Assembly: GCF_019219825.1 (NCBI RefSeq)
Contig: NZ_JAHUXH010000011.1
Coordinates: 124,001-188,000, forward strand
Direction: 5' to 3'
DNA from: Streptomyces sp. TRM70350
GTDB lineage: Bacteria > Actinomycetota > Actinomycetes > Streptomycetales > Streptomycetaceae
Length of the DNA stretch: 64,000 bases
Shown here: one piece after another, positions 1-8,105 of the stretch
Layout of the letters: each line of letters starts with the position of its first letter
Numbering within the stretch: position 1 is the stretch's first letter
The notes under the pieces: model-generated
What the model was told of the DNA's origin: nothing
The model's input: only the letters and a program-made list of their open reading frames with translations
The model's database searches: none
Position numbers and translations under genes: made by a program

Positions 1-1
1 C

Positions 2-172
2 GAGCCTGAGATCGCCGCGGACGTGCTGCGCGAGACCCAGGCGGTCGCCGACGAGGACAAGCTGGAGAGCTACCGCATCGTCTTCAACAAGGGCCCCGGC
101 GCCGGCCAGACCGTCTGGCACACGCACGCCCACGTCCTGGGCGGCCGCGGCCTGGAATGGCCGCCCGGGTAA
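2..172 (+). CDS. HIT-family (histidine triad) nucleotide-binding protein, 3' part
   Basis: The reading frame is open from the window edge and encodes the last 56 residues of a HIT protein. The histidine triad is visible as HTHAHVLGGRG near the C-terminus, the usual place for the catalytic HxHxH motif of nucleotide hydrolases and transferases of the Hint/Fhit class. The gene ends 6 nt before the next GTG, so it is probably co-transcribed with the RNase Z gene. The N-terminus lies outside the window, so the subgroup cannot be settled. Confidence 0.9.
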   Translation, partial: EPEIAADVLRETQAVADEDKLESYRIVFNKGPGAGQTVWHTHAHVLGGRGLEWPPG

Positions 173-178
173 GTCGAC

Positions 179-1084
179 GTGTCCGTACGTGAACTGGTGG
201 TCCTCGGCACCGCCAGCCAGGTCCCGACCCGGCACCGCAACCACAACGGCTACCTCCTGCGCTGGGACGGCGAGGGCATCCTGTTCGACCCCGGCGAGGG
301 CACCCAGCGCCAGATGCTGCGCGCCGGGGTCGCCGCCCACGACATCGACCGGATCTGCGTCACGCACTTCCACGGGGACCACTCGCTGGGCCTGGCCGGA
401 GTGATCCAGCGCATCAACCTCGACCAGGTGCCGCACCCGGTCACCGCGCACTACCCCCGCTCCGGGCAGCGCTTCTTCAACCGGCTGCGGTACGCGACCG
501 CCTACCGCGAGACCGTCCAGCTCACGGAGTCCCCGGTGGACCGCGACGGGGCGCTCGCCTCCTGCGGGACCTACACGCTCGAAGCCCGCAAGCTCTCCCA
601 CCCCGTCGAGTCCTACGGCTATCGCCTCGTCGAGCCCGACGGGCGCCGCATGCTGCCCGAACGGCTCGCCGCGCACGGCATCAAGGGGCCGGACGTCGGC
701 CGGATCCAGCGGGAGGGGACGCTCGGCGGGGTCGCCCTCGAAGAGGTCAGCGAGGTGCGGCGCGGGCAGCGGTTCGCGTTCGTCATGGACACCCGGCTGT
801 GCGAGGGCGCGTACGCGCTCGCCGAGGGCTGCGACATGCTCGTCATCGAGTCGACGTTCCTCGACGAGGACGAGGAACTCGCCGTGGAACACGGCCACCT
901 GACGGCCGGTCAGGCGGCGCGGGTGGCAAGGGAGAGCGGCGTACGGCATCTCGTGCTCACCCACTTCAGTCAGCGCTACTCGGAGCCCGACGCGTTCGAG
1001 CGGCAGGCGCGGGCCGCCGGGTTCGAGGGGGAGCTGAGCGTGGCGCACGACCTACTGAGAGTGCCGCTTCCGAAGCGTCGGTGA
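179..1084 (+). CDS. rnz: Ribonuclease Z (metallo-beta-lactamase fold)
   Basis: The 301-residue protein belongs to the tRNase Z / RNase BN family, which trims the 3' end of tRNA precursors in the cytoplasm. An N-terminal GTASQVPTRHRN stretch with FDPGEGTQRQ is typical of the family. The zinc-binding HFHGDH motif is near residues 63-68, a conserved aspartate follows in FVMDTR, and histidines lie in EHGHLT and LTHFSQRY. Length matches bacterial short-form enzymes. The start is a GTG 6 nt after the HIT gene. The stop overlaps a possible GTG of the deaminase gene (GTGA), so the three genes probably form one transcript. Confidence 0.92.
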   Translation: MSVRELVVLGTASQVPTRHRNHNGYLLRWDGEGILFDPGEGTQRQMLRAGVAAHDIDRICVTHFHGDHSLGLAGVIQRINLDQVPHPVTAHYPRSGQRFFNRLRYATAYRETVQLTESPVDRDGALASCGTYTLEARKLSHPVESYGYRLVEPDGRRMLPERLAAHGIKGPDVGRIQREGTLGGVALEEVSEVRRGQRFAFVMDTRLCEGAYALAEGCDMLVIESTFLDEDEELAVEHGHLTAGQAARVARESGVRHLVLTHFSQRYSEPDAFERQARAAGFEGELSVAHDLLRVPLPKRR

Positions 1085-1101
1085 AACGCCCGTACGATGA
1101 G

Positions 1102-2094
1102 ATGATGCCCCTCCCGAAAGCCGAACTGCACCTCCACATCGAAGGCACCCTGGAGCCGGAGCTCGCTTTCGAGCTCGCCGCACGCAACGGCGTGCGGCTG
1201 CCCTACGCGGACACCGACGAGCTGCGCGAGGCGTACCAGTTCGAGGATCTGCAGTCCTTCCTGAACCTGTACTACGAGCTCATGGCCGTGCTGCGCACCG
1301 AGCGGGACTTCGCGGACCTCGCGAACGCCTACCTCGCCCGGGCCGCCGCGCAGGGCGTACGGCACGCGGAGATCTTCTTCGACCCGCAGGCGCACATCTC
1401 CCGGGGGGTCGGGATGGGCACGGTGGTCGAGGGGCTGTGGCGGGCGCTGGAGCACAGCGAGCGCGAGCACGGGATCTCCACCCAGCTGATCATGTGCTTC
1501 CTGCGGGACGAGTCCGCCGAGTCGGCGATGGCGACGCTTCAGGCGGCGAAGCCGTATCTGGACCGGATCACCGGGGTCGGGCTGGACTCCGCGGAGGTCG
1601 GGCATCCGCCGGTGACGTTCCGCGAGGTGTACCAGGCCGCCGCCGCCCTGGGCCTGCGGCGGGTGGCGCACGCGGGGGAGGAGGGGCCGCCGGAGTACAT
1701 CACCGAGGCCCTCGACGTGCTCGGCGTCGAGCGCGTCGACCACGGGCTGCGCTGCATGGAGGACCCGGCGCTGGTGGAGCGGCTGGTGCGGGAGCGGATC
1801 CCGCTGACGCTGTGCCCGCTGTCCAACGTCCGGCTGCGTGCCGTCGACGCCCTCGCCGAGCACCCGCTGCCCGCCATGCTCGACGCCGGGCTGCTGTGCA
1901 CGGTCAACTCCGACGACCCGGCCTACTTCGGCGGGTACGTCGGCGACACCTTCGACGCCGTGCGCGCGGCCCTCGGGCTGAGCGAGGAACGGCTGCGCGA
2001 GCTGGCCCGCAACTCCTTCGTCGCGTCCTTCCTGGAGCACGACGAGGCGCGGCGGGCACGGTATCTGGCAGAGGTGGACACCTACGAGTTCTGA
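1102..2094 (+). CDS. Adenosine/adenine deaminase family protein, adenine deaminase type
   Basis: A metal-dependent purine deaminase of the amidohydrolase superfamily. Metal ligands are visible in ELHLHIEGT, VAHAGEEGP, RVDHGLRC and VNSDDPAYFGGY. The residues EVGHPP and SDDPAYFGGY match, from memory, the subgroup whose Pseudomonas member (PA0148) deaminates adenine rather than adenosine, so purine salvage from adenine to hypoxanthine is the better guess. The protein is about 330 residues. I chose the ATG at 1102 because LPKAELHLHIEGT normally lies close to the N-terminus. An in-frame GTG at 1081 overlaps the rnz stop and would add seven residues. Confidence 0.85.
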   Translation: MMPLPKAELHLHIEGTLEPELAFELAARNGVRLPYADTDELREAYQFEDLQSFLNLYYELMAVLRTERDFADLANAYLARAAAQGVRHAEIFFDPQAHISRGVGMGTVVEGLWRALEHSEREHGISTQLIMCFLRDESAESAMATLQAAKPYLDRITGVGLDSAEVGHPPVTFREVYQAAAALGLRRVAHAGEEGPPEYITEALDVLGVERVDHGLRCMEDPALVERLVRERIPLTLCPLSNVRLRAVDALAEHPLPAMLDAGLLCTVNSDDPAYFGGYVGDTFDAVRAALGLSEERLRELARNSFVASFLEHDEARRARYLAEVDTYEF

Positions 2095-2825
2095 GGCGCC
2101 CCGAGGGGGCGCGGGGAACCGCGCGACACACCACGACGAACCCGCACACGCCCGACGGCACAGCGCGGCACCCCCGGTGGAGCGCTGCCACACCTCCCCG
2201 CGCCCAGCGCGACCGCCGTCATCGGCACGGCGATCACCAGCAGCCCGACGGCCGGGACCGCGCCCATCGCCGGGAGTCCGGCCTGCGCCGACAGCAGACT
2301 GCCGGTCAGCGGACCCGCCGCCGTGCCCAGCGGGGACGCCGAGCCGACCCGGACCGCCCAGCGGCCGCGCGGGTCGAGGGAGGCGGCGAGGCCCGGATCG
2401 CCTGCTGCACCGGCGCCGGCTGGACGACGACGGCACACCTGCGCGACCGCGACGACGCGGCCGTGGTGCGGATCGCCGACCCGGAGTGGGTCACCCCCGC
2501 CATGCCCCGCTGGTGACTCCGGGGTCCGCACCTGGGGCGAAGGCCGGCGCCTCACGGGGCACGCGGCCTCCCGCGCGGCCCACGCGGGGCCCGCACCCGG
2601 CCTGACGGCCGCCCGCCCGCGCCAGGCCCGCCCTCCCAGCCGCGCCGCAGGCCCCCCAGGCCCAGCTCCCAGGCCCCCCAGCCTCGCTGCCAGGCCCCCC
2701 AGGCCCCGCCGCTCCAGGCCCCCAGCCCCGCCGCAGGCCTGCAGCCGCCCCGCGCACGCCCAACACCCGGCCGCCCCCGCACACCCGACGCAGCCGCCTC
2801 CCCCTGACCGCGCAACCGTTGTCAG
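2095..2825 (+). other. Gene-poor interval with decayed coding remnants and C-rich repeats
   Basis: No intact gene is evident. Read on the minus strand, about 2205-2390 encodes a hydrophobic stretch (AAGPLTGSLLSAQAGLPAM and similar) resembling the end of an MFS-type transporter, without a full frame. On the plus strand a frame ending at 2516 (ADPEWVTPAMPRW) looks protein-like but is unassigned. From 2648 to 2743 the DNA is a run of near-identical C-rich units (CAGGCCCCCCAG and variants). The stretch looks like degraded sequence between the deaminase and the kinase. Confidence 0.4.
2106..2126 (+). repeat. Streptomyces-type intergenic repeat, copy 1
   Basis: The sequence GGGGCGCGGGGAACCGCGCGA lies directly downstream of the deaminase gene. 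A second copy in inverse orientation (GGGGCGCGGGGAACTGCGCG) lies at 14931-14952 before leuA. From general familiarity, this motif recurs in intergenic regions of Streptomyces genomes. Confidence 0.55.
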
Positions 2826-2862
2826 TGACGTGGTGCACACTGGCCAGATCAGCACCACGTCA
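2826..2862 (+). promoter_or_regulatory. Perfect 11-bp inverted repeat upstream of the PfkB kinase
   Basis: TGACGTGGTGC at 2826-2836 is exactly mirrored by GCACCACGTCA at 2852-2862 with a 15-nt spacer. The element ends 11 nt before the GTG start, so it could be an operator or an mRNA hairpin just in front of the ribosome-binding site. The regulator is unknown. Confidence 0.5.
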
Positions 2863-2873
2863 GGGAGCGCACT

Positions 2874-4025
2874 GTGACCGCGTCCACCGGAAAGGGGCCG
2901 CAGCCCACCGCAATGGCGGTGCCGACCATCCGAGAGGGTCGGTACTGCCACGCCCACGTCGACCCCCTGGCCGCCCTGCGCGGGCAGGGTGAGCCGCCCT
3001 GGGACGTCTATCTCACCGGCACCGTCTTCCTCGACATCATCTTCACCGGGCTCGACTCCGCCCCGGTGCGCGGGACCGAGTCCTGGGCGCGCGGGATGGG
3101 CTCCAGCCCCGGCGGCGTCGCCAACATGGCGACCGCGCTGTCCCGCCTCGGCCTGAAGACGTCCCTCGCGGCGGCCTTCGGCGACGACCACTACGGCGAC
3201 TACTGCTGGGACGCCCTGGAGCAGGGCGAGGGCATCGACCTCACCCCGTCGCGCACGGTGCGCGGCTGGCACTCGCCGGTCACCGTCTCGATGGCGTACG
3301 AGGGCGAGCGCACGATGGTCTCCCACGGCCACGAGCCGCCCCCCGAGGAGCCCGCCCCCGACTGCCCCCCACGCGCGCGTGCCGCCGTCGCCTCGCTCGT
3401 CCCCGGCGAGCGTGCCCCCTGGATCGCACAGGCCGCGAGCAGGGGCACCCGCGTCTTCGCCGACGTCGGCTGGGACGACACCGGCGCCTGGGACCTGTCC
3501 GGCCTCGCCGACCTCGAACACTGCGAGGCCTTCCTGCCCAACGCCGAGGAGGCGATGCGCTACACCCGCACCACCTGCCCCCGCGCCGCCGCGCACGCCC
3601 TCACCGCACACGTACCGGTCGCCGTGGTCACCCTCGGTGCGGAGGGCGCGTACGCCGTGGACCGCCGTACCGGCGAGAGCGCGGAGGTCCCGGCGATCGA
3701 GGTCGAGGCCCTGGATCCCACCGGCGCGGGAGACGTCTTCGTGGCGGGCTTCGTCACCGGCACCCTGGCCGACTGGCCCCTCGCCGACCGGCTCGCCTTC
3801 GCCGGCCTCACGGCCGCACTGTCCGTCCAGGAGTTCGGCGGCTCCCTGTCGGCCCCCGGCTGGTCCGAGATCGGGGCCTGGTGGCGCAAGGTCCAGTCGT
3901 ACGACGACCAGGACCCCGCGGCCCTGCGCCGGTACGCCTTCCTGGAGGACCTCATCCCCGCCACGGCCCGCCCCTGGCCCCTGCGCCGCGCGGTCCCGAC
4001 GATCGGCTTCGGCCGGTCCGCCTGA
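2874..4025 (+). CDS. PfkB-family carbohydrate kinase
   Basis: A 383-residue cytoplasmic kinase of the ribokinase/PfkB fold. Both family signatures are present: GGVANMATALSRLGL in the N-terminal third and DPTGAGDVFVAGF near residues 281-293, containing the catalytic aspartate and anion hole. The substrate cannot be read from sequence; a sugar or nucleoside is likely. The GTG start follows an AGGGAG ribosome-binding site at 2862-2867. The N-terminal 40 residues before the kinase core are longer than in ribokinase. The gene stands alone between a decayed interval and phoH. Confidence 0.85.
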   Translation: MTASTGKGPQPTAMAVPTIREGRYCHAHVDPLAALRGQGEPPWDVYLTGTVFLDIIFTGLDSAPVRGTESWARGMGSSPGGVANMATALSRLGLKTSLAAAFGDDHYGDYCWDALEQGEGIDLTPSRTVRGWHSPVTVSMAYEGERTMVSHGHEPPPEEPAPDCPPRARAAVASLVPGERAPWIAQAASRGTRVFADVGWDDTGAWDLSGLADLEHCEAFLPNAEEAMRYTRTTCPRAAAHALTAHVPVAVVTLGAEGAYAVDRRTGESAEVPAIEVEALDPTGAGDVFVAGFVTGTLADWPLADRLAFAGLTAALSVQEFGGSLSAPGWSEIGAWWRKVQSYDDQDPAALRRYAFLEDLIPATARPWPLRRAVPTIGFGRSA

Positions 4026-4108
4026 CGTCGAAAAGGCCTACGGCGATGTCAGTCCCCCGGCGTACCCTGGAAATCGCCAGGCCGCCCTTGTGGCAGGCGA
4101 GTCGTATC

Positions 4109-4144
4109 AAGGAGGACGTGCAGGCCTTCAGCGCCGGCCCATGA
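4109..4144 (+). promoter_or_regulatory. Strong Shine-Dalgarno with a possible 8-codon leader ORF before phoH
   Basis: AAGGAGG at 4109-4115 is the only good ribosome-binding site before phoH, but it lies about 25 nt from the phoH ATG. A GTG at 4118 opens an 8-codon frame (MQAFSAGP) whose TGA overlaps the phoH ATG as ATGA at 4141-4144. The spacing from the Shine-Dalgarno to this GTG is short (2 nt), so the leader ORF is only a possibility. Confidence 0.35.
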
Positions 4145-6288
4145 CTCAGACACCCACAGCTCACACCCCCGCGCAGGGGCAGGCACGAGTGCAGTTCACC
4201 GTTCCGGCGGCCCACCCCATGGTGACCGTGCTGGGCTCCGGCGACGCCCTCCTGCGCGTGATCGAGAAGGCCTTCCCGGGGGTCGACATCCACGTCCGGG
4301 GCAATGAGATCAGCGCGGTCGGCGACCCGGCGGAAGTCGCCCTCGTCTCGCGTGTGTTCGACGAGATGATGCTGGTGCTCCGCACCGGGCAGCCGATGAC
4401 GGAGGACGCAGTGGAACGCTCGATCGCCATGCTCCGGGCGACTGAGGACGGCGAGGGGCCGCAGGAGACCCCGGCCCAGGTGCTCACCCAGAACATCCTG
4501 TCCTCCCGCGGTCGCACGATCCGCCCCAAGACCCTCAACCAGAAGCGGTACGTCGACGCGATCGACAGGCACACGATCGTCTTCGGCATCGGCCCCGCCG
4601 GCACCGGCAAGACGTACCTGGCCATGGCCAAGGCCGTGCAGGCCCTGCAGTCCAAGCAGGTCAACCGCATCATCCTGACCCGCCCCGCGGTCGAGGCGGG
4701 CGAGCGCCTCGGCTTCCTGCCGGGCACGCTGTACGAGAAGATCGACCCGTACCTGCGGCCCCTGTACGACGCGCTGCACGACATGATCGACCCGGACTCG
4801 ATTCCGCGGTTGATGGCGGCGGGGACCATTGAGGTGGCGCCGCTGGCGTATATGCGTGGAAGGTCGCAACCGATCTTCACGAACGTCCTGACACCGGACG
4901 GCTGGCGCCCCATCGGCGATCTCCGGGTTGGTGACCTGGTGATCGGCTCGAACGGCGAGCCGACCCCGGTCCTCGGTGTCTATCCGCAGGGCGAGAGGGA
5001 CATCTACCGCGTCACGGCCCAGGACGGCTCGTGGACCCTGTGCTGTGGCGAGCACCTGTGGACGGTCCGCACGGCCGCGGACAAGCGCCGCAACAAGCCG
5101 TGGCGGGTCCTGGAGACCCAGGACATGATCGGCAACCTGCGGGCGGCGCACGCGCGCCGGTACGAGCTGCCGCTGCTCACGGCGCCGGTGTGCTTCCCGG
5201 AGCGCGAGGTCCCGATGGATCCGTACGCGCTGGGGTTGCTGCTGGGTGACGGTTGTCTCACGGGCTCTACCACTCCCTCCTTCGCAACGGAGGATCCGGA
5301 GCTGGCCGAGGCGCTGGAAACCGCGCTGCCCGGTGTCGCGGTACGCCACAGGGGCGGACCCGACTACACCCTCAACCGGATCAAGTCCCCGGGCGACGTA
5401 GTCACCTTGGAGAACCCCGTCACGCGGGTTCTGCGAGAGCTGGACCTGCTGCGCACTCGCTCGCACACCACGTTCGTCCCGGACGACTACCTCTTCAACT
5501 CCGCCGAGGTCCGGCTGGCCGTACTCCAAGGTCTGCTCGACTCCGGCGGCGGGCCGGTCACCCAGGCGGACCGCACGTGCCGGATCCAGTACACGACGAC
5601 GTCGATCGTGCTGCGGGACGACGTGATCTCGCTCGTGCAGTCACTGGGTGGTGTCGCGTACTCCCGTCGTCGCGTAGCCAAGGGCCGCAAGCCCGGTCTC
5701 GCGAAGGGCCGGGAGGTCGGGTACCGGTACGACGCCCACGTCATCGACATCCGCCTCCCCGAAGGCATCGAGCCTTTCCGTCTCGCGCGCAAGGCCGAGA
5801 AGTACCACGCGGCCGGAGGCGGCGGACGCCCGATGCGGTTCATCGACAGCATCGAGCCCGCCGGGAGGGAGGAAACCGTCTGCATCCAGGTGGCGGCCGA
5901 GGACTCGCTGTACGTCACGCAGGACTACCTGCTGACGCACAACACCCTCAACGACGCCTTCATCATCCTGGACGAGGCCCAGAACACCAGCCCCGAGCAG
6001 ATGAAGATGTTCCTCACCCGCCTCGGCTTCGACTCGAAGATCGTCATCACCGGTGACGTGACCCAGGTCGACCTCCCGGACGGCACCAAGTCCGGTCTGC
6101 GGCAGGTGCGGGAGATCCTGGAGGGCGTGGAGGACGTCCACTTCTCCATGCTGTCCTCCCACGACGTCGTACGGCACAAGCTGGTCGGCCGTATCGTCGA
6201 CGCGTACGAGAAGTACGACAACAAGCACGGCACCCAGAACGGCACGCACAAGGGCCGGGGCGGCAAGGCCGGGCACAAGGGGAAGTAG
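4141..6288 (+). CDS. phoH: PhoH-like ATPase/ribonuclease precursor containing an intein
   Basis: The full frame is 715 residues. After removal of the 360-residue intein the mature protein is 355 residues, a normal PhoH length. The extein shows Walker A (GPAGTGKT), the LTRPAVEAGERLGFLPG motif, and after the intein Walker B (FIILDEAQN) and ITGDVTQVDLP. PhoH proteins are cytoplasmic P-loop ATPases linked to RNA metabolism and usually lie next to ybeY, as here (15-nt gap). The intein sits between R241 and T602 of the precursor, just before Walker B, so splicing should be needed for activity. The start at 4141 matches the usual N-terminus MTQTPTAH; no close ribosome-binding site is seen. Confidence 0.93.
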   Translation: MTQTPTAHTPAQGQARVQFTVPAAHPMVTVLGSGDALLRVIEKAFPGVDIHVRGNEISAVGDPAEVALVSRVFDEMMLVLRTGQPMTEDAVERSIAMLRATEDGEGPQETPAQVLTQNILSSRGRTIRPKTLNQKRYVDAIDRHTIVFGIGPAGTGKTYLAMAKAVQALQSKQVNRIILTRPAVEAGERLGFLPGTLYEKIDPYLRPLYDALHDMIDPDSIPRLMAAGTIEVAPLAYMRGRSQPIFTNVLTPDGWRPIGDLRVGDLVIGSNGEPTPVLGVYPQGERDIYRVTAQDGSWTLCCGEHLWTVRTAADKRRNKPWRVLETQDMIGNLRAAHARRYELPLLTAPVCFPEREVPMDPYALGLLLGDGCLTGSTTPSFATEDPELAEALETALPGVAVRHRGGPDYTLNRIKSPGDVVTLENPVTRVLRELDLLRTRSHTTFVPDDYLFNSAEVRLAVLQGLLDSGGGPVTQADRTCRIQYTTTSIVLRDDVISLVQSLGGVAYSRRRVAKGRKPGLAKGREVGYRYDAHVIDIRLPEGIEPFRLARKAEKYHAAGGGGRPMRFIDSIEPAGREETVCIQVAAEDSLYVTQDYLLTHNTLNDAFIILDEAQNTSPEQMKMFLTRLGFDSKIVITGDVTQVDLPDGTKSGLRQVREILEGVEDVHFSMLSSHDVVRHKLVGRIVDAYEKYDNKHGTQNGTHKGRGGKAGHKGK
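4864..5943 (+). mobile_element. Intein with LAGLIDADG-type endonuclease domain in phoH, predicted class 3
   Basis: Comparison with the usual PhoH order (AYMRGR followed by TLNDAFIILDEAQN) places the insertion after AYMRGR. It starts SQPIFTNVLTPDGW and ends LLTHN, followed by Thr+1. Splicing blocks seen: TPDGWRPIGDLRVGD, GEHLW (His64, Trp66), VCIQV (Cys340) and THN (His359, Asn360). Trp in block B, Cys at block F position 4 and Thr+1 together form the WCT signature of class 3 inteins, which use the internal Cys instead of residue 1 as first nucleophile. Two LAGLIDADG-like motifs, ALGLLLGDGC (Asp129) and VLQGLLDSGG (Asp226), keep their acidic residues, so the homing endonuclease may be intact. 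Confidence 0.9.
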
Positions 6289-6303
6289 AGAACACGCACG
6301 ACC

Positions 6304-6801
6304 ATGTCGATCGACGTCAACAACGAGTCCGGAACCGAGGTCGACGAGCAGGCGATCCTCGACATCGCCCGCTACGCGCTCGCGCGGATGCGCATCCACC
6401 CGCTCTCCGAGCTCTCGGTGATCGTCGTGGACGCCGACGCCATGGAGCAGCTGCACATCCAGTGGATGGACCTGCCGGGTCCGACCGACGTCATGTCGTT
6501 CCCGATGGATGAGCTGCGCCCGCCGTCGAAGGACGACGACGAGCCGCCGCACGGGCTGCTCGGCGACATCGTGCTGTGCCCGGAGGTCGCCGCCAAGCAG
6601 GGGGCCGAGGCCCCGACGCAGCACTCCATGGACGAGGAGCTCCAGCTGCTCACCGTCCACGGAGTGCTGCACCTGCTCGGGTACGACCACGAGGAGCCGG
6701 ACGAGAAGGCCGAGATGTTCGGCCTGCAGGCCGCCATCGTGGACGGCTGGCGTGCCGAGAAGGGTCTCACCGGCCCCTCCCCGGCCCCCACCGTGTCATG
6801 A
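6304..6801 (+). CDS. ybeY: Endoribonuclease YbeY (16S rRNA maturation)
   Basis: A 165-residue single-strand-specific RNase acting in 16S rRNA 3' processing and ribosome quality control. The metal-binding signature is HGVLHLLGYDHEEP near residues 121-134, with the three histidines required for zinc. The motif GPTDVMSFPMDE upstream is also typical. It lies between phoH and a CorC-like gene, and its stop overlaps the next ATG (ATGA at 6798-6801), indicating translational coupling. Confidence 0.95.
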   Translation: MSIDVNNESGTEVDEQAILDIARYALARMRIHPLSELSVIVVDADAMEQLHIQWMDLPGPTDVMSFPMDELRPPSKDDDEPPHGLLGDIVLCPEVAAKQGAEAPTQHSMDEELQLLTVHGVLHLLGYDHEEPDEKAEMFGLQAAIVDGWRAEKGLTGPSPAPTVS

Positions 6802-8105
6802 GCATCCCGCTGGTCACCGGCGCCGTCGCGCTGGTCGTCGTCGCCTGGCTCGCCGCCTGCGCCGAGGCGGGCCTCGCGCGCGTCTCCAGCTTCCGCGCCG
6901 AGGAGGCCGTGCGCTCCGGCCGGCGCGGCAGCGCCAAGCTCGCCCAGGTCGCCGCCGACCCCACCCGCTATCTCAACGTGGCGCTGCTGGTCCGCGTCGC
7001 CTGCGAGATGGCCGCGGCCGCGCTGATCACATACGCCTGCCTGAACGAGTTCGACAGCACCACCGAGGCGCTGCTGATCGCCATCGCGGTCATGGTCCTC
7101 GTCTCGTACGTCGCCGTCGGCGTCTCCCCGCGCACCATCGGCCGCCAGCACCCGCTCAACACGGCCACCGCGGCGGCGTACGTCCTGGTCCCGCTGGCCA
7201 GGATCATGGGCCCGGTCCCGTCCCTGCTGATCCTCATCGGCAACGCCCTCACCCCCGGCAAGGGCTTCCGCCGCGGCCCGTTCGCCTCCGAGGCGGAGCT
7301 GCGCGCGCTGGTCGACCTGGCCGAGGCGGAGTCCCTGATCGAGGACGAGGAGCGCCGCATGGTGCACTCGGTCTTCGAGCTGGGGGACACCCTCGTACGG
7401 GAGGTGATGGTCCCGCGCACCGACCTGGTCGTCATCGAGCGCTTCAAGACCATCCGCCAAGCCCTCACTCTCGCGCTCCGGTCCGGTTTCTCGCGGATTC
7501 CGGTCACCGGCGAGAGCGAGGACGACGTCGTCGGGATCGTGTATCTGAAGGATCTGGTCCGCAAGACGCACATCAGCCGGGACGCCGAGACGGAGCTGGT
7601 CTCGACGGCCATGCGGCCCGCGTTCTTCGTGCCGGACACCAAGAACGCCGGTGACCTGCTGCGCGAGATGCAGAAGCAGCGCAACCACGTCGCCGTCGTC
7701 ATCGACGAGTACGGCGGCACCGCCGGGATCGTCACCATCGAGGACATCCTGGAGGAGATCGTCGGCGAGATCACCGACGAGTACGACCGCGAGCTGCCCC
7801 CCGTGGAGGCCCTCGGCGAGGACCGCTACCGGGTCACCGCCCGCCTCGACATCGGCGACCTCGGCGAGCTGTACGGGCTGGAGTCGTACGACGACGAGGA
7901 CGTGGAGACCGTCGGCGGGCTGCTGGCGAAGGCGCTGGGCCGGGTGCCCATCGCCGGGGCGTCGTCCGTGGTGGAGCTGCCGGACAGCCGGGAGCTGCGG
8001 CTGACCGCGGAGGCCGCCGCCGGCCGCCGGAACAAGATCGTGACCGTGCTGGTGGAGCCGGTGGCCCCGGTGGGTCCCCCTCAGGAGGAGACGAAGCCGG
8101 AGTGA
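6798..8105 (+). CDS. CorC/HlyC-family membrane protein (CNNM domain, CBS pair, transporter-associated C-domain)
   Basis: A 435-residue protein with a DUF21/CNNM transmembrane domain (about residues 1-180, several hydrophobic segments), a CBS pair (about 200-330; VPRTDLVVIE and AVVIDEYGGTAGIVTIED) and the CorC_HlyC domain at the C-terminus. The family is linked to magnesium or cobalt homeostasis; hemolysin naming is historical. It is coupled to ybeY by a 4-nt overlap and to the next gene by GTGA. The start ATG at 6798 is chosen for this overlap and the signal-anchor-like N-terminus. Confidence 0.92.
   Translation: MSIPLVTGAVALVVVAWLAACAEAGLARVSSFRAEEAVRSGRRGSAKLAQVAADPTRYLNVALLVRVACEMAAAALITYACLNEFDSTTEALLIAIAVMVLVSYVAVGVSPRTIGRQHPLNTATAAAYVLVPLARIMGPVPSLLILIGNALTPGKGFRRGPFASEAELRALVDLAEAESLIEDEERRMVHSVFELGDTLVREVMVPRTDLVVIERFKTIRQALTLALRSGFSRIPVTGESEDDVVGIVYLKDLVRKTHISRDAETELVSTAMRPAFFVPDTKNAGDLLREMQKQRNHVAVVIDEYGGTAGIVTIEDILEEIVGEITDEYDRELPPVEALGEDRYRVTARLDIGDLGELYGLESYDDEDVETVGGLLAKALGRVPIAGASSVVELPDSRELRLTAEAAAGRRNKIVTVLVEPVAPVGPPQEETKPE

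Noticed and set aside
976..2436. Long antisense frame opposite the purine deaminase
   Set aside because: It mirrors the high-GC codon pattern of the real gene; no domain or start signal supports it.
2394..2516. Protein-like tail ending ADPEWVTPAMPRW
   Set aside because: The composition looks coding, but no start or homologue could be named, so it is mentioned only as part of the decayed interval.
3379..4140. Upstream extension of the phoH frame
   Set aside because: It overlaps the PfkB kinase in another frame and has no PhoH similarity; ATG 4141 gives the family N-terminus.
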